DNA from: an uncultured Kingella sp.
GTDB lineage: Bacteria > Pseudomonadota > Gammaproteobacteria > Burkholderiales > Neisseriaceae
Reading direction: 5' to 3'
DNA: 10,423 nt
Assembly (NCBI GenBank): GCA_916720425.1
Contig: CAKARD010000043.1
Span: 1 to 10,423 of the forward strand
Position numbers and translations under genes: made by a program. Below, piece after piece: positions 1-6,773 of this stretch (position 1 is the stretch's first letter; each line of letters begins with the position of its first letter). A model generated the notes under the pieces. That model was given only the letters and a program-made list of their open reading frames with translations. It ran no database searches and had not been told where the DNA came from.

Positions 1-1
1 G

Positions 2-730
2 AAACAATATCTTAAATCCTTTGCCTCTTTTTTTGAATTGTCAATAGCCCCTACTGCATTATCCTTATTAGACAATGCTGCCGAAGAAGCAATGCAAGGA
101 CGTTGTAATCCCAAAGGCGTATTACGCATTAACGCACCCGTTTGGTTTTCTTGCGAAACATTTGCACACTTAGTCGCGCAATATCAAGCTACTTATCCCG
201 ATGTAGAAGTCATTTTAACCCTATCCAATCGCCATGTAGATCTAAATAGCGATGGCGAAGATGTGGCTTTACGTTTATCCCATCATTTGCAAGATAATTT
301 AATTGCCAAAAAAATCACCCATATTCCCTTTTATTTGGTCGCCACACCCAATTACTTAGCCCGATACGGTATGCCTACTAAACCTGAACAGTTAGAACAA
401 CATTTATTTGTTCTTCCCACTTATACGGACTTAAATAGTTTAAAAGTACAACATAATGGTAAATTAATCACCTTAACATTAGGTAAAAGTGTCGCGCGGA
501 GCAATCACACACAAATGATTGCTAACTTGATTCGTGCTGATATGGGTATAGGTTACATTCCTGCTTGGTTGGCCGGAGAGGATTTGGTAACAGGAAAATT
601 GATACAGATATTACCCAAAATAAAAATTATCGATCCTCCTTTATATGCGGTTTACACCAATCGCCAATTTATGAAAGCCAAAGTACGCAGCTTTATTGAT
701 TTTTTAGCAAACCATTTATCATGCAATTAA
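2..730 (+). CDS. LysR-type transcriptional regulator, 3' part (N-terminal DNA-binding domain outside window)
   Basis: The reading frame is open from base 2 to the stop at 728-730 and runs off the left edge, so the TTG at 38 is not a start. What remains is the end of the linker helix (LLDNAAEEAMQG) followed by a whole LysR substrate-binding domain opening with GVLRINAPVWFS. Typical family landmarks follow: DLNSDGEDVALRLS, then LIAKKI, then YLVATPNYLARYGMP, an IRADMGIGYIPAW segment and a closing RSFIDFLANHL helix. This pattern is that of the CrgA/DsdC-like branch, cytoplasmic one-component regulators that bind a small effector and DNA. The helix-turn-helix (about 60 residues) lies upstream of the window. 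Neither target genes nor effector can be read from here; the usual divergent target would also be outside the window. Family is secure, specific identity unknown. Confidence 0.9.
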   Translation, partial: KQYLKSFASFFELSIAPTALSLLDNAAEEAMQGRCNPKGVLRINAPVWFSCETFAHLVAQYQATYPDVEVILTLSNRHVDLNSDGEDVALRLSHHLQDNLIAKKITHIPFYLVATPNYLARYGMPTKPEQLEQHLFVLPTYTDLNSLKVQHNGKLITLTLGKSVARSNHTQMIANLIRADMGIGYIPAWLAGEDLVTGKLIQILPKIKIIDPPLYAVYTNRQFMKAKVRSFIDFLANHLSCN

Positions 731-810
731 GATAACCGTTCTCTATTTTCTGCTACATCACGTTCATCGCAAAAAAACGTAAAATAAAATAATGGTAATG
801 CGTAACTGTT

Positions 811-853
811 TAATGGAGCGTTTATACCCATACCATGGGTTACTCAACCATTA
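811..853. terminator. Nested inverted repeat downstream of the LysR gene
   Basis: ACCCAT (826-831) and ATGGGT (835-840) form a 6-bp stem with a 3-nt loop, nested inside a second 6-bp pairing, TAATGG (811-816) with CCATTA (848-853). It lies about 80 bp past the LysR stop. There is no proper T-tract, only TTATTTGTAT after the outer arm, so it could be a weak terminator, a protein-binding palindrome or chance. Confidence 0.3.
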
Positions 854-893
854 TTTGTATCGTCCCAATAAACAGATTATTTGCTTGATGCCA

Positions 894-930
894 TAACCTG
901 TATTACGTCAATTAGCCATAATACAGGTTA
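894..930. terminator. Probable terminator hairpin between convergent lysR and ppk2
   Basis: A perfect 12-bp stem, TAACCTGTATTA (894-905) with TAATACAGGTTA (919-930), has a 13-nt loop and starts 7 bp beyond the ppk2 stop codon (938-940, minus strand). Two convergent genes end on either side of it, the usual place for a shared terminator. Neither side has a clean run of T, so efficiency is uncertain and it may mainly protect 3' ends. Confidence 0.55.
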
Positions 931-937
931 GATTAAA

Positions 938-1855
938 TTAACCGCGTTCTTGGGCAGCAGAGTTTCTATCAGGATGCGTCACAATAAGTGAATCAGTTTC
1001 ACCCAGAGCATCCAAATCTTTATTTGGATAATCTAAATGTTGTAAAAAATAACGAATACAATTTAACCTTGCCCGTTTTTTATCATCTGACTTAATGATA
1101 ACCCAAGGTGCATCTTTAGTATGTGTATGAAAGAACATGGCATTTTTAGCTTCGGTATAAGAATCCCAACGATCTAATGATTGCACATCTACAGGCGAAA
1201 GCTTCCAGTGTTTGAGCGGATCTGAATAGCGTGACACAAAACGGCGCAACTGCTCCTCTCGCGATACCGAAAACCAAAATTTAAATAAATACGTACCGCT
1301 ATCTACAAACATTCGTTCCAATTCTGGTGTTTGGCGTAAAAACAACAAATATTCTTGAGGGGTACAAAAGCCCATCACATGTTCTACTCCTGCGCGGTTA
1401 TACCATGAGCGATCAAAGAACACCATTTCACCCGCTGTGGGCATATTTTGAATATAACGTTGAAAATACCATTGTCCGCGTTCGGTTTCAGTGGGTTTTT
1501 CTAAGGCTACAATACGCGCCCCACGTGGATTAAGATGCTCCATAAAACGCTTAATTGTCCCGCCTTTACCCGCTGCATCACGCCCTTCAAATAAGCTGAC
1601 AATACGCTGTCCACTGTCTTTCACCCAAGATTGCACTTTGAGTAATTCAATTTGTAATTTTTCTTTTTCTGCTTCATAAACTTTACGACTCATGCGTTCT
1701 GAATAGGGATAATCATTGGGCAATGGAGCGTGGTCAAAATCTTCTTGCGAAGTCATATGACGATATTTAACAACCATTTCTTCAAATATTTTGCGCGTAT
1801 CACTTTGTAAGCGCAAATCAACATTTTCAAATGGCTGAATTTGATGTTGAGTCAT
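938..1855 (-). CDS. ppk2: Polyphosphate kinase 2 (PPK2 family, single domain)
   Basis: Of 305 residues, a usual length for a one-domain PPK2. The enzyme transfers phosphate between inorganic polyphosphate and nucleotides in the cytoplasm (polyP + NDP to NTP, or the reverse), linking phosphate storage to nucleotide supply. The Walker A loop is GRDAAGKGGT (91-100), preceded by the strand IVSLFE; the Walker B/catalytic segment is FFDRSWYNRAGVE (146-158); the lid region RFVSRYSDPLKHWKLS (205-220) and the later SLDRWDSYTEAKNAM (226-240) are family hallmarks. The ATG at 1855 is preceded by AAGGA (9-nt spacing), which fixes the start. The gene is monocistronic, divergent from dsbC and convergent with the LysR gene. 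The class I-like sequence suggests NDP phosphorylation, but preference for ADP or GDP cannot be read here. Confidence 0.93.
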   Translation of the reverse strand: MTQHQIQPFENVDLRLQSDTRKIFEEMVVKYRHMTSQEDFDHAPLPNDYPYSERMSRKVYEAEKEKLQIELLKVQSWVKDSGQRIVSLFEGRDAAGKGGTIKRFMEHLNPRGARIVALEKPTETERGQWYFQRYIQNMPTAGEMVFFDRSWYNRAGVEHVMGFCTPQEYLLFLRQTPELERMFVDSGTYLFKFWFSVSREEQLRRFVSRYSDPLKHWKLSPVDVQSLDRWDSYTEAKNAMFFHTHTKDAPWVIIKSDDKKRARLNCIRYFLQHLDYPNKDLDALGETDSLIVTHPDRNSAAQERG

Positions 1856-1908
1856 AATATTGCGTCCTTAATTAAAACAATAAAAAATTACAAAAGATTA
1901 CAAACTAA

Positions 1909-1938
1909 ATTATACGCCCCCTTAATAGAAACGGGGAA
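1909..1938 (-). promoter_or_regulatory. Candidate sigma-70 promoter of ppk2
   Basis: On the minus strand a perfect -10 hexamer TATAAT (1914-1909) stands 18 bp after a poor -35 candidate TTCCCC (1938-1933). The leader would be about 45 nt. The spacer ends are CCCC and GGGG runs separated by about 11 bp, an imperfect inverted repeat that could bind a regulator. The -10 is convincing; the -35 is not. Confidence 0.5.
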
Positions 1939-2017
1939 TTTTTTCTCTTGCTTTGTGATATTGTTAGATATGTGATGTATTAATGATAAAAAATTGCTTA
2001 TTTTTGCATTATTTATA

Positions 2018-2046
2018 TTGGTTTTTTAGTTGAACTTGGTTATATT
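2018..2046 (+). promoter_or_regulatory. Candidate promoter of dsbC
   Basis: TTGGTT (2018-2023) and TATATT (2041-2046) are separated by 17 bp and would start transcription near 2053, about 27 nt before the ATG at 2080. The ribosome site is weak (GAGAA at 2068-2072). The region is very A/T-rich, so chance matches are likely. Confidence 0.35.
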
Positions 2047-2079
2047 TAGCGAATTTTTGCTTACAATGAGAATATCATA

Positions 2080-2868
2080 ATGAAATTAACTTATTCGGTA
2101 CTATCTTTGGCTTTGGTTGGCATATTAAGTGCGTGTGGACAAGCACCCGCAGCAGGCAATCCAGCTAAAATAACCACACAAAATCAAATGACTGCAGCTT
2201 CGTCAGATGTGGCACAAACCATTAAGCAAACCCTAGAAAAACACTATGCGGATCAAAAATTACAAGTGCAAAGTGTCAGTCAAACGCCTGTTACGGGGAT
2301 TTATGAAGTCGTGGTCAATGGCAAACAAATCGCCTATACCGATGCAACAGGTCAATATATGTTTGTCGGTGATTTAATTGAAACCAGCCAAGGACGAAGC
2401 CTAACCGAAGAACGTAAAGAAATCCTTAATGCGATTGATTACAAATCCTTACCCTTTGATAAAGCGATTAAAGAAGTACGCGGTAATGGTCAATTACAAG
2501 TGGCCGTATTTTCCGATCCTGATTGCCCATTTTGCAAACGCTTGGAACATGAATTTGCTAAAATGGATAACATCACCATCTATAATTTTATGATGCCAAT
2601 TCCTAGCTTACACCCCGATGCTCACCGTAAAGCAGTTCAAATTGCCTGCCAACCTGATGTTACACGCGCTTGGACAAACTGGATGCGCGATGGCAAAATG
2701 CCTCCTAAAGTAGCAGAATGTCATCATCACGTTGCTGAAACAACTAAACTGGGTGAAAATTTTGGCTTTAATGGAACACCTACTATGGTTTTCCCAAATG
2801 GCAAAGTACAAAGTGGCTATGCGCCCATGCCCCATTTGCAACAAGTGATTGAAAGTAATCAATCTTAA
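2080..2868 (+). CDS. dsbC: Thiol:disulfide interchange protein DsbC, lipoprotein form
   Basis: A 262-residue periplasmic disulfide isomerase/reductase. The N-terminus is a lipoprotein signal peptide with lipobox LSAC; Cys19 would be lipidated, anchoring the protein to a membrane, unlike soluble E. coli DsbC. A DsbC dimerisation-type domain spans about 45-115 (GIYEVVVNG, YMFVGDLIE), followed by the thioredoxin fold with FSDPDCPFCKRLEHEF, active-site CPFC at 149-152. The cis-proline loop is GTPTMVF (T233-P234). Cys190 and Cys214 sit where DsbC proteins carry a structural disulfide; Cys214 is followed by three histidines, which looks unusual. The organisation matches, from memory, Neisseria DsbC. 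It would reshuffle wrong disulfides in exported proteins and be kept reduced by a DsbD-type protein. The ATG at 2080 gives the signal peptide directly. Divergent from ppk2, convergent with thrC. Confidence 0.9.
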   Translation: MKLTYSVLSLALVGILSACGQAPAAGNPAKITTQNQMTAASSDVAQTIKQTLEKHYADQKLQVQSVSQTPVTGIYEVVVNGKQIAYTDATGQYMFVGDLIETSQGRSLTEERKEILNAIDYKSLPFDKAIKEVRGNGQLQVAVFSDPDCPFCKRLEHEFAKMDNITIYNFMMPIPSLHPDAHRKAVQIACQPDVTRAWTNWMRDGKMPPKVAECHHHVAETTKLGENFGFNGTPTMVFPNGKVQSGYAPMPHLQQVIESNQS

Positions 2869-2873
2869 CAAAT

Positions 2874-2912
2874 AACAACCGCCTGACAAAATGATATTAT
2901 CAGGCGGTTGTT
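2874..2912. terminator. Strong bidirectional intrinsic terminator between dsbC and thrC
   Basis: A perfect 13-bp stem, AACAACCGCCTGA (2874-2886) with TCAGGCGGTTGTT (2900-2912), encloses a 13-nt loop and starts 5 bp after the dsbC stop. On the plus strand it runs into T2911-T2915; on the minus strand the right arm ends 1 bp from the thrC stop (2914-2916) and the exit side reads GTTGTTATTTGTT. It should end both convergent transcripts. The arms contain GCCTGA, also found in Neisseriaceae uptake sequences, but a full uptake 12-mer is not present. Confidence 0.85.
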
Positions 2913-2913
2913 T

Positions 2914-4323
2914 TTAAGCTAAAGTCTCACGAATAATTATTTTCACCACATCAGCATTATTGGGTACAACTTGTACGCGTTGTGGCAAGTTTTCTAAATC
3001 AATTAAATGCGCTGGGCGTGGCACAGACACATCACCTACTGCTTCATGTATGGTTTGTTCAAATTTTGCTGCTAGTGCGGTTTCCATACATACAATGATT
3101 TCACCTTCCTCACGTAATTGACGGGCTACTTTCACGCCATCTGCGGTATGAGGATCGATTAATTCACCATCACTTTGATATACTGACTGAATTGTGGCAA
3201 TGCGATCGGCGTGGGTAGATTTGCCAGCAACAAAACCATATTTTTCACGAATCATAGATAATTTTGCTTGTAAATCAAAACCTTTCCCCTGTGCAACACG
3301 TTGCCATAAACTATTGATACTGTCTGCATCACGATCCATCACATCAAAAATAAAGCGTTCAAAATTAGAAGCTTTAGAAATATCCATAGATGGGCTAGAC
3401 GTGACATAAGTATGTTCTGCATTGCGCGGATAATATTCACCTGTATTAAAAAATTGTTCTAATACATTATTTTCATTGGTTGCAACGATTAAACGAGAAA
3501 TAGGTAAACCCATTTGTTTGGCAATATGCCCAGCCAGTACATTACCAAAATTGCCACTGGGAACACAAAAGCTCACGCGTTGACTGTTGTTATCGGTAGC
3601 ATAAAAGTAGCCTGCAAAATAATACACCAACTGCGCTACAATGCGACCCCAGTTGATGCTGTTAACAGTACTAATGTGATAATCATGCTTAAAGTGTGCA
3701 TCACTTTGAATGGCTTTGACAATATCTTGGCAATCATCAAACATGCCTTTTACGGCAATATTATGAATATTTTTATCTTGCAAACTATACATCTGGGCAC
3801 GTTGAAAGGCAGACATTTTACCATCAGGAGACAACATAAACACTTGTATGCCTTTTTTACCACGCAAGGCATATTCTGCCGCCGAACCTGTATCACCACT
3901 GGTGGCACCCAAAATATTTAATGTTTGGTTTTGTTGGGATAAGACGTATTCAAAAATATTACCCAAAAATTGCATGGCCATATCTTTAAATGCCAAGGTT
4001 GGCCCATTGGATAGTGCTTGGATTTTGATACCATCTCTGAGTGTACGCACGGGGGTGATTTCTTCTGTGCCAAACGTGCTGGCGGTGTATGTGCGATTGA
4101 TGATGTCGTGCAAGTCGTTAGCAGAAATATCAGTGGCGTAAAGTTTAATAATTTCAAACGCCAATTCTGGATAGGATAAATGACGCCATTGACTTAATGT
4201 TGTTTCATCAATGTGGGGATAATGCTCAGGCAACATCAAACCGCCATCGGGTGCTAAACCCATTAGTAGTACTTCACTAAATGGTTTATGATCGGTTTGG
4301 CCACGTGTGCTAATGTATTTCAT
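2914..4323 (-). CDS. thrC: Threonine synthase
   Basis: A 469-residue PLP enzyme converting O-phospho-L-homoserine to L-threonine and phosphate, the last step of threonine synthesis, in the cytoplasm. The N-terminus MKYISTRGQ and the PDGGLMLPE segment are typical of the family. The PLP lysine is K113 in TLAFKDMAMQF; the phosphate-binding region GATSGDTGSAAEYA is at 139-152; PSGNFGN is at 255-261. The sequence is full length and very like Neisseria ThrC. The start is firm: GAGGAG (4334-4329) lies 5 nt before the ATG. The gene starts 12 bp after the stop of the small lipoprotein gene, so it is probably the last gene of the aroA-gph-lipoprotein-thrC transcript, ending at the terminator at 2874-2912. 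No threonine/isoleucine-rich leader peptide was seen upstream, so attenuation of the E. coli thr type is not indicated. Confidence 0.96.
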   Translation of the reverse strand: MKYISTRGQTDHKPFSEVLLMGLAPDGGLMLPEHYPHIDETTLSQWRHLSYPELAFEIIKLYATDISANDLHDIINRTYTASTFGTEEITPVRTLRDGIKIQALSNGPTLAFKDMAMQFLGNIFEYVLSQQNQTLNILGATSGDTGSAAEYALRGKKGIQVFMLSPDGKMSAFQRAQMYSLQDKNIHNIAVKGMFDDCQDIVKAIQSDAHFKHDYHISTVNSINWGRIVAQLVYYFAGYFYATDNNSQRVSFCVPSGNFGNVLAGHIAKQMGLPISRLIVATNENNVLEQFFNTGEYYPRNAEHTYVTSSPSMDISKASNFERFIFDVMDRDADSINSLWQRVAQGKGFDLQAKLSMIREKYGFVAGKSTHADRIATIQSVYQSDGELIDPHTADGVKVARQLREEGEIIVCMETALAAKFEQTIHEAVGDVSVPRPAHLIDLENLPQRVQVVPNNADVVKIIIRETLA

Positions 4324-4335
4324 CTTTTCTCCTCA

Positions 4336-4698
4336 TTATTTGCTAAATAGTTTTTTGTAGCATGCACTGACAGTTTTTACGGTTACATCAGCAGCAACTT
4401 GTGTGCGCCCACTTTCGGTTAATAATTGTGTCATATCTGCAGCGGTGAGTTGTTTGGGTGCCTCTTCACTGGCACAAGAGCAAATTTTATTTTCCCATTC
4501 AGCTTGTTTTTCAGCACTCATGGTTAGCGCAACCATGCGCCATTCATTGCGACTTTGCAATTCGGTGGTACATTTATTTTGAACATACATTTGCACAGCA
4601 GACGTACCCAAATTGCCTGCAGTGCTAAAACCATTGCCACTATTAGCACAAGCAGATAAAACCAAAACTGTCATTAAACTGGTGATTACTTTTTTCAT
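4336..4698 (-). CDS. Small cysteine-rich lipoprotein of unknown function
   Basis: I do not recognise a family. The ATG at 4698, with AAGGA at 4712-4708 (9-nt spacing), gives 120 residues; a TTG one codon upstream (4701) is in frame but less likely. The N-terminus MKKVITSLMTVLVLSAC is a clear lipoprotein signal, lipobox LSAC, Cys17 being the lipidated residue. The mature part has four more cysteines (43, 73, 75, 113), the middle two as CSC, and helical, charged stretches around 45-70 and 85-118 (for example KQLTAADMTQLL). In the oxidising periplasm these could form two disulfides, making it a possible DsbA/DsbC substrate. It lies 30 bp after gph and 12 bp before thrC, so it is transcribed with them, but neither neighbour suggests its role. 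Lipoprotein status is well supported; function is unknown. Confidence 0.85.
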   Translation of the reverse strand: MKKVITSLMTVLVLSACANSGNGFSTAGNLGTSAVQMYVQNKCTTELQSRNEWRMVALTMSAEKQAEWENKICSCASEEAPKQLTAADMTQLLTESGRTQVAADVTVKTVSACYKKLFSK

Positions 4699-4728
4699 CA
4701 ATATTATCCTTAAATGTGGAACAAATAT

Positions 4729-5385
4729 TTACAGTATATCAAGAATTGCTAATGGGTGGGCAATGGCAACATCATAACCCCATATATGTGGCGTATCGTT
4801 CTCGCCGATATAACCCCATTGCGCTAACAGTGTCTTCATACCCACTCGATTGCCTGCTTGTATATCACGCTCTGCATCACCCACATACCAGCAATTTTTG
4901 GGCAAGACACCAATTTGTTTGCAGGCATACAGCATGGGGAGCGCACTGGGCTTGGCTTCAATACAGGTATCGCCGCTTACAACGACACTGGGTTCAACCG
5001 CGCAGTTTAATTTGGGTATCAACCGTTCAGTAAATTGTTGGGGTTTATTGGTAATGATGCCCCATTTGATTTGTCGCTGTTCTAAAGCCAGCAATAATGC
5101 GTTAATTTCTGGAAATAAAACCGTATCTTTATCAAAACATTGATTGTATTCATTCAAATAATCTTGTCGCCATTTTTCAAAATCTGGGTGTTGAGGCGTG
5201 ATATTTGCACCCAATGCCAATAATGCAACTGAACCATGACTGGCATGAGGGCGTATCTCTGACAAGGTCTTTTCGGGCAAACCGCGTTGACGCAGTAAAC
5301 GATTTAACGCACCACCCAAATCCAAAGCGGTATCCGCCAATGTGCCATCTAAATCAAAAAAAATTGCTTGTGGATAAGTCATCAT
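4729..5385 (-). CDS. gph: Phosphoglycolate phosphatase-like HAD hydrolase (Gph/MupP group)
   Basis: A 218-residue cytoplasmic HAD-superfamily phosphatase. Motif I is FFDLDGTLADT (nucleophile Asp11, acid/base Asp13), with an alpha-helical cap at about 20-90; motif II is the Thr112 of WGIITNKP; motif III is the lysine of EAKPSALPM (K145); motif IV is VGDAERDIQAG (168-178). The WGYIGENDTPHIWGYD ending is typical of the Gph branch. Family members remove phosphate from 2-phosphoglycolate formed during repair of oxidised DNA ends; the closely related MupP acts on N-acetylmuramic acid 6-phosphate, and the sequence alone does not separate these. The start overlaps the aroA stop (ATGA, 5385-5382), indicating translational coupling; a second ATG follows directly. 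A T8 run lies in codons 8-10 but encodes the conserved motif I residues. Confidence 0.88.
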   Translation of the reverse strand: MMTYPQAIFFDLDGTLADTALDLGGALNRLLRQRGLPEKTLSEIRPHASHGSVALLALGANITPQHPDFEKWRQDYLNEYNQCFDKDTVLFPEINALLLALEQRQIKWGIITNKPQQFTERLIPKLNCAVEPSVVVSGDTCIEAKPSALPMLYACKQIGVLPKNCWYVGDAERDIQAGNRVGMKTLLAQWGYIGENDTPHIWGYDVAIAHPLAILDIL

Positions 5386-6677
5386 GCCGCCAATTGGTTA
5401 AATACATCAAAATAAGATGGAAAGGTTTTGTGCGTGCATTGGGGGTCATTAATAATAATCGGTGTATCTAATAAAGACACCAGCGAAAAGCACATAGCCA
5501 TGCGATGATCGTCATAGGTATCAATCGCTATATTTGGGGTTAACTTTTTGGGCGGGGTGATGTGTATGGCATCATGGTCTTCCTGCACGGTTGCACCTAA
5601 TTTACGCAATTCGGTTGCCATAGCGGCAATGCGATCGGTTTCTTTGACGCGCCATGAAGCAATATTGCGAATATGACAAGTGTCTCCCGTTGCCAATGCC
5701 ACCACAGCCAAAGTCATCGCAGCATCGGGAATGTGATTAGCATCGATATCAAAGGGTAAAATGGCCTGTTCAGGTGAACGCGTAATTTCAATATAGTTGT
5801 CGCCCCAAGTTAATTTAGCACCGATTTTTTCTAATTCATACGCAAATGCGACATCACCTTGTATGGCATGCTTGCCTAAACCTGTTACGCGTAATGGTTT
5901 TGCCGTCAATAATCCTGCTGCCAAAAAATAACTGGCACTAGAAGCATCACCTTCTACGTATACAACTTCTGGAGCATGATAATGGGCGTGTTTGGGCAAT
6001 TCAAATTGACGATAATCATGGTTCACGACATCCACACCAAATTGTTTCATGAGATTTAGGGTGATATCAATATATGGTTTGGAAATGAGTTCACCTTGTA
6101 CTTGAATTTGCCATGCTTGACCCGTAAGCGGCAATGCCATTAATAACGCCGTAATAAATTGGCTAGAAACGTTCCCTTTAATCGGAATTTGATGTATGCC
6201 TGAGTCTTGATACACACCGATTTGCAAGGGGGGATAACCTTCTTGTCCCAAATAATCAATTTTTGCACCTGCTATGCGCAAAGCATCAACCAAATCACCA
6301 ATAGGTCGCTCATGCATGCGTGCCACACCGTGCAAATAATAATCACCGCCTAGAACAGCTAAAACAGCAGTCAATGGACGAAATGCTGTACCCGCATTGC
6401 CCAAAAACAAATTGGCTTGTTTTTGAGAAAAGGTGCCACCTTGACCTATAATATGCACACTGTTTATAACATGGCGTTGCAGCGGCACACCCAAAGCAAT
6501 TAAGGCTTCTAGCATACGCTCTGTATCATCAGAGTGTAGTAACGATTGAATGGTGCACGCGTTATCACTCAATGCCGCCAGCAATAAAGTACGATTACTA
6601 ATGCTTTTTGATCCTGGTAGCGCAACTTGGGCATGGGCTTGAATACAACGCGGCTTTAAATATAAGGATTCGGTCAT
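5382..6677 (-). CDS. aroA: 3-phosphoshikimate 1-carboxyvinyltransferase (EPSP synthase)
   Basis: A 431-residue cytoplasmic enzyme joining shikimate-3-phosphate to phosphoenolpyruvate, the sixth step of the shikimate pathway to chorismate and aromatic amino acids. Visible motifs: VALPGSKSISNRTLLLAAL (18-36; substrate-binding K24, S25, R29), the PEP-site loop LFLGNAGTAFRPL (90-102), RMHERPIGDLVDALR (120-134), GNVSSQFITALLMALPL, ANHIPDAAMT with the catalytic aspartate, WRVKETDRIAAM and TYDDHRMAM. The GNAGTAxRPL loop is that of class I enzymes. The start at 6677 (MTESLYLK) is chosen because it matches the Neisseria N-terminus; an ATG 30 codons upstream (6767) would add residues unlike any AroA and translate a GC-rich intergenic hairpin. 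The ribosome site at 6677 is weak (AGAAAG). It ends in an ATGA overlap with gph. Confidence 0.96.
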   Translation of the reverse strand: MTESLYLKPRCIQAHAQVALPGSKSISNRTLLLAALSDNACTIQSLLHSDDTERMLEALIALGVPLQRHVINSVHIIGQGGTFSQKQANLFLGNAGTAFRPLTAVLAVLGGDYYLHGVARMHERPIGDLVDALRIAGAKIDYLGQEGYPPLQIGVYQDSGIHQIPIKGNVSSQFITALLMALPLTGQAWQIQVQGELISKPYIDITLNLMKQFGVDVVNHDYRQFELPKHAHYHAPEVVYVEGDASSASYFLAAGLLTAKPLRVTGLGKHAIQGDVAFAYELEKIGAKLTWGDNYIEITRSPEQAILPFDIDANHIPDAAMTLAVVALATGDTCHIRNIASWRVKETDRIAAMATELRKLGATVQEDHDAIHITPPKKLTPNIAIDTYDDHRMAMCFSLVSLLDTPIIINDPQCTHKTFPSYFDVFNQLAA

Positions 6678-6711
6678 GATTTGTGCTTTCTGTATGAGGT
6701 GAGGCGGGGAT

Positions 6712-6732
6712 GCAGGGGGCAGAACCCCTTGC
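6712..6732. repeat. GC-rich hairpin in the dnaG-aroA gap
   Basis: AGGGG (6714-6718) pairs with CCCCT (6725-6729) over a 6-nt loop, extended by two more pairs across a one-base bulge. It sits in a 96-bp gap (6678-6773) that is clearly more GC-rich than its surroundings, 35 to 55 bp upstream of the aroA start. There is no T-tract on the minus strand, so it is not a standard terminator; it could affect processing or aroA translation. Confidence 0.45.
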
Positions 6733-6773
6733 GCATGGTACGCGACAAGATGCGTGTTCAATTGCAAAAAATA

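Noticed and set aside
1327..1679. Plus-strand open frames inside ppk2
   Set aside because: They are shadows of ppk2, with no ribosome site and no recognisable domain; the same applies to opposite-strand frames within thrC, gph, dnaG and ruvB.
2890..2900. Complete uptake sequence in the dsbC-thrC terminator
   Set aside because: Only GCCTGA is shared; the flanking bases do not fit any dialect I recall.
4699..4701. TTG start for the small lipoprotein
   Set aside because: An ATG follows immediately with a suitable AAGGA spacing and gives a typical MKK signal-peptide start.
5356..5363. Eight-base A/T run at the 5' end of gph as a phase-variation tract
   Set aside because: It encodes conserved motif I residues (Ile-Phe-Phe before DLDGT), is short for an A/T tract, and gph is not a surface or variable function.
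6678..6767. Upstream start giving a 461-residue AroA
   Set aside because: The added 30 residues lack AroA similarity and come from the GC-rich spacer; MTES at 6677 matches the Neisseria start.
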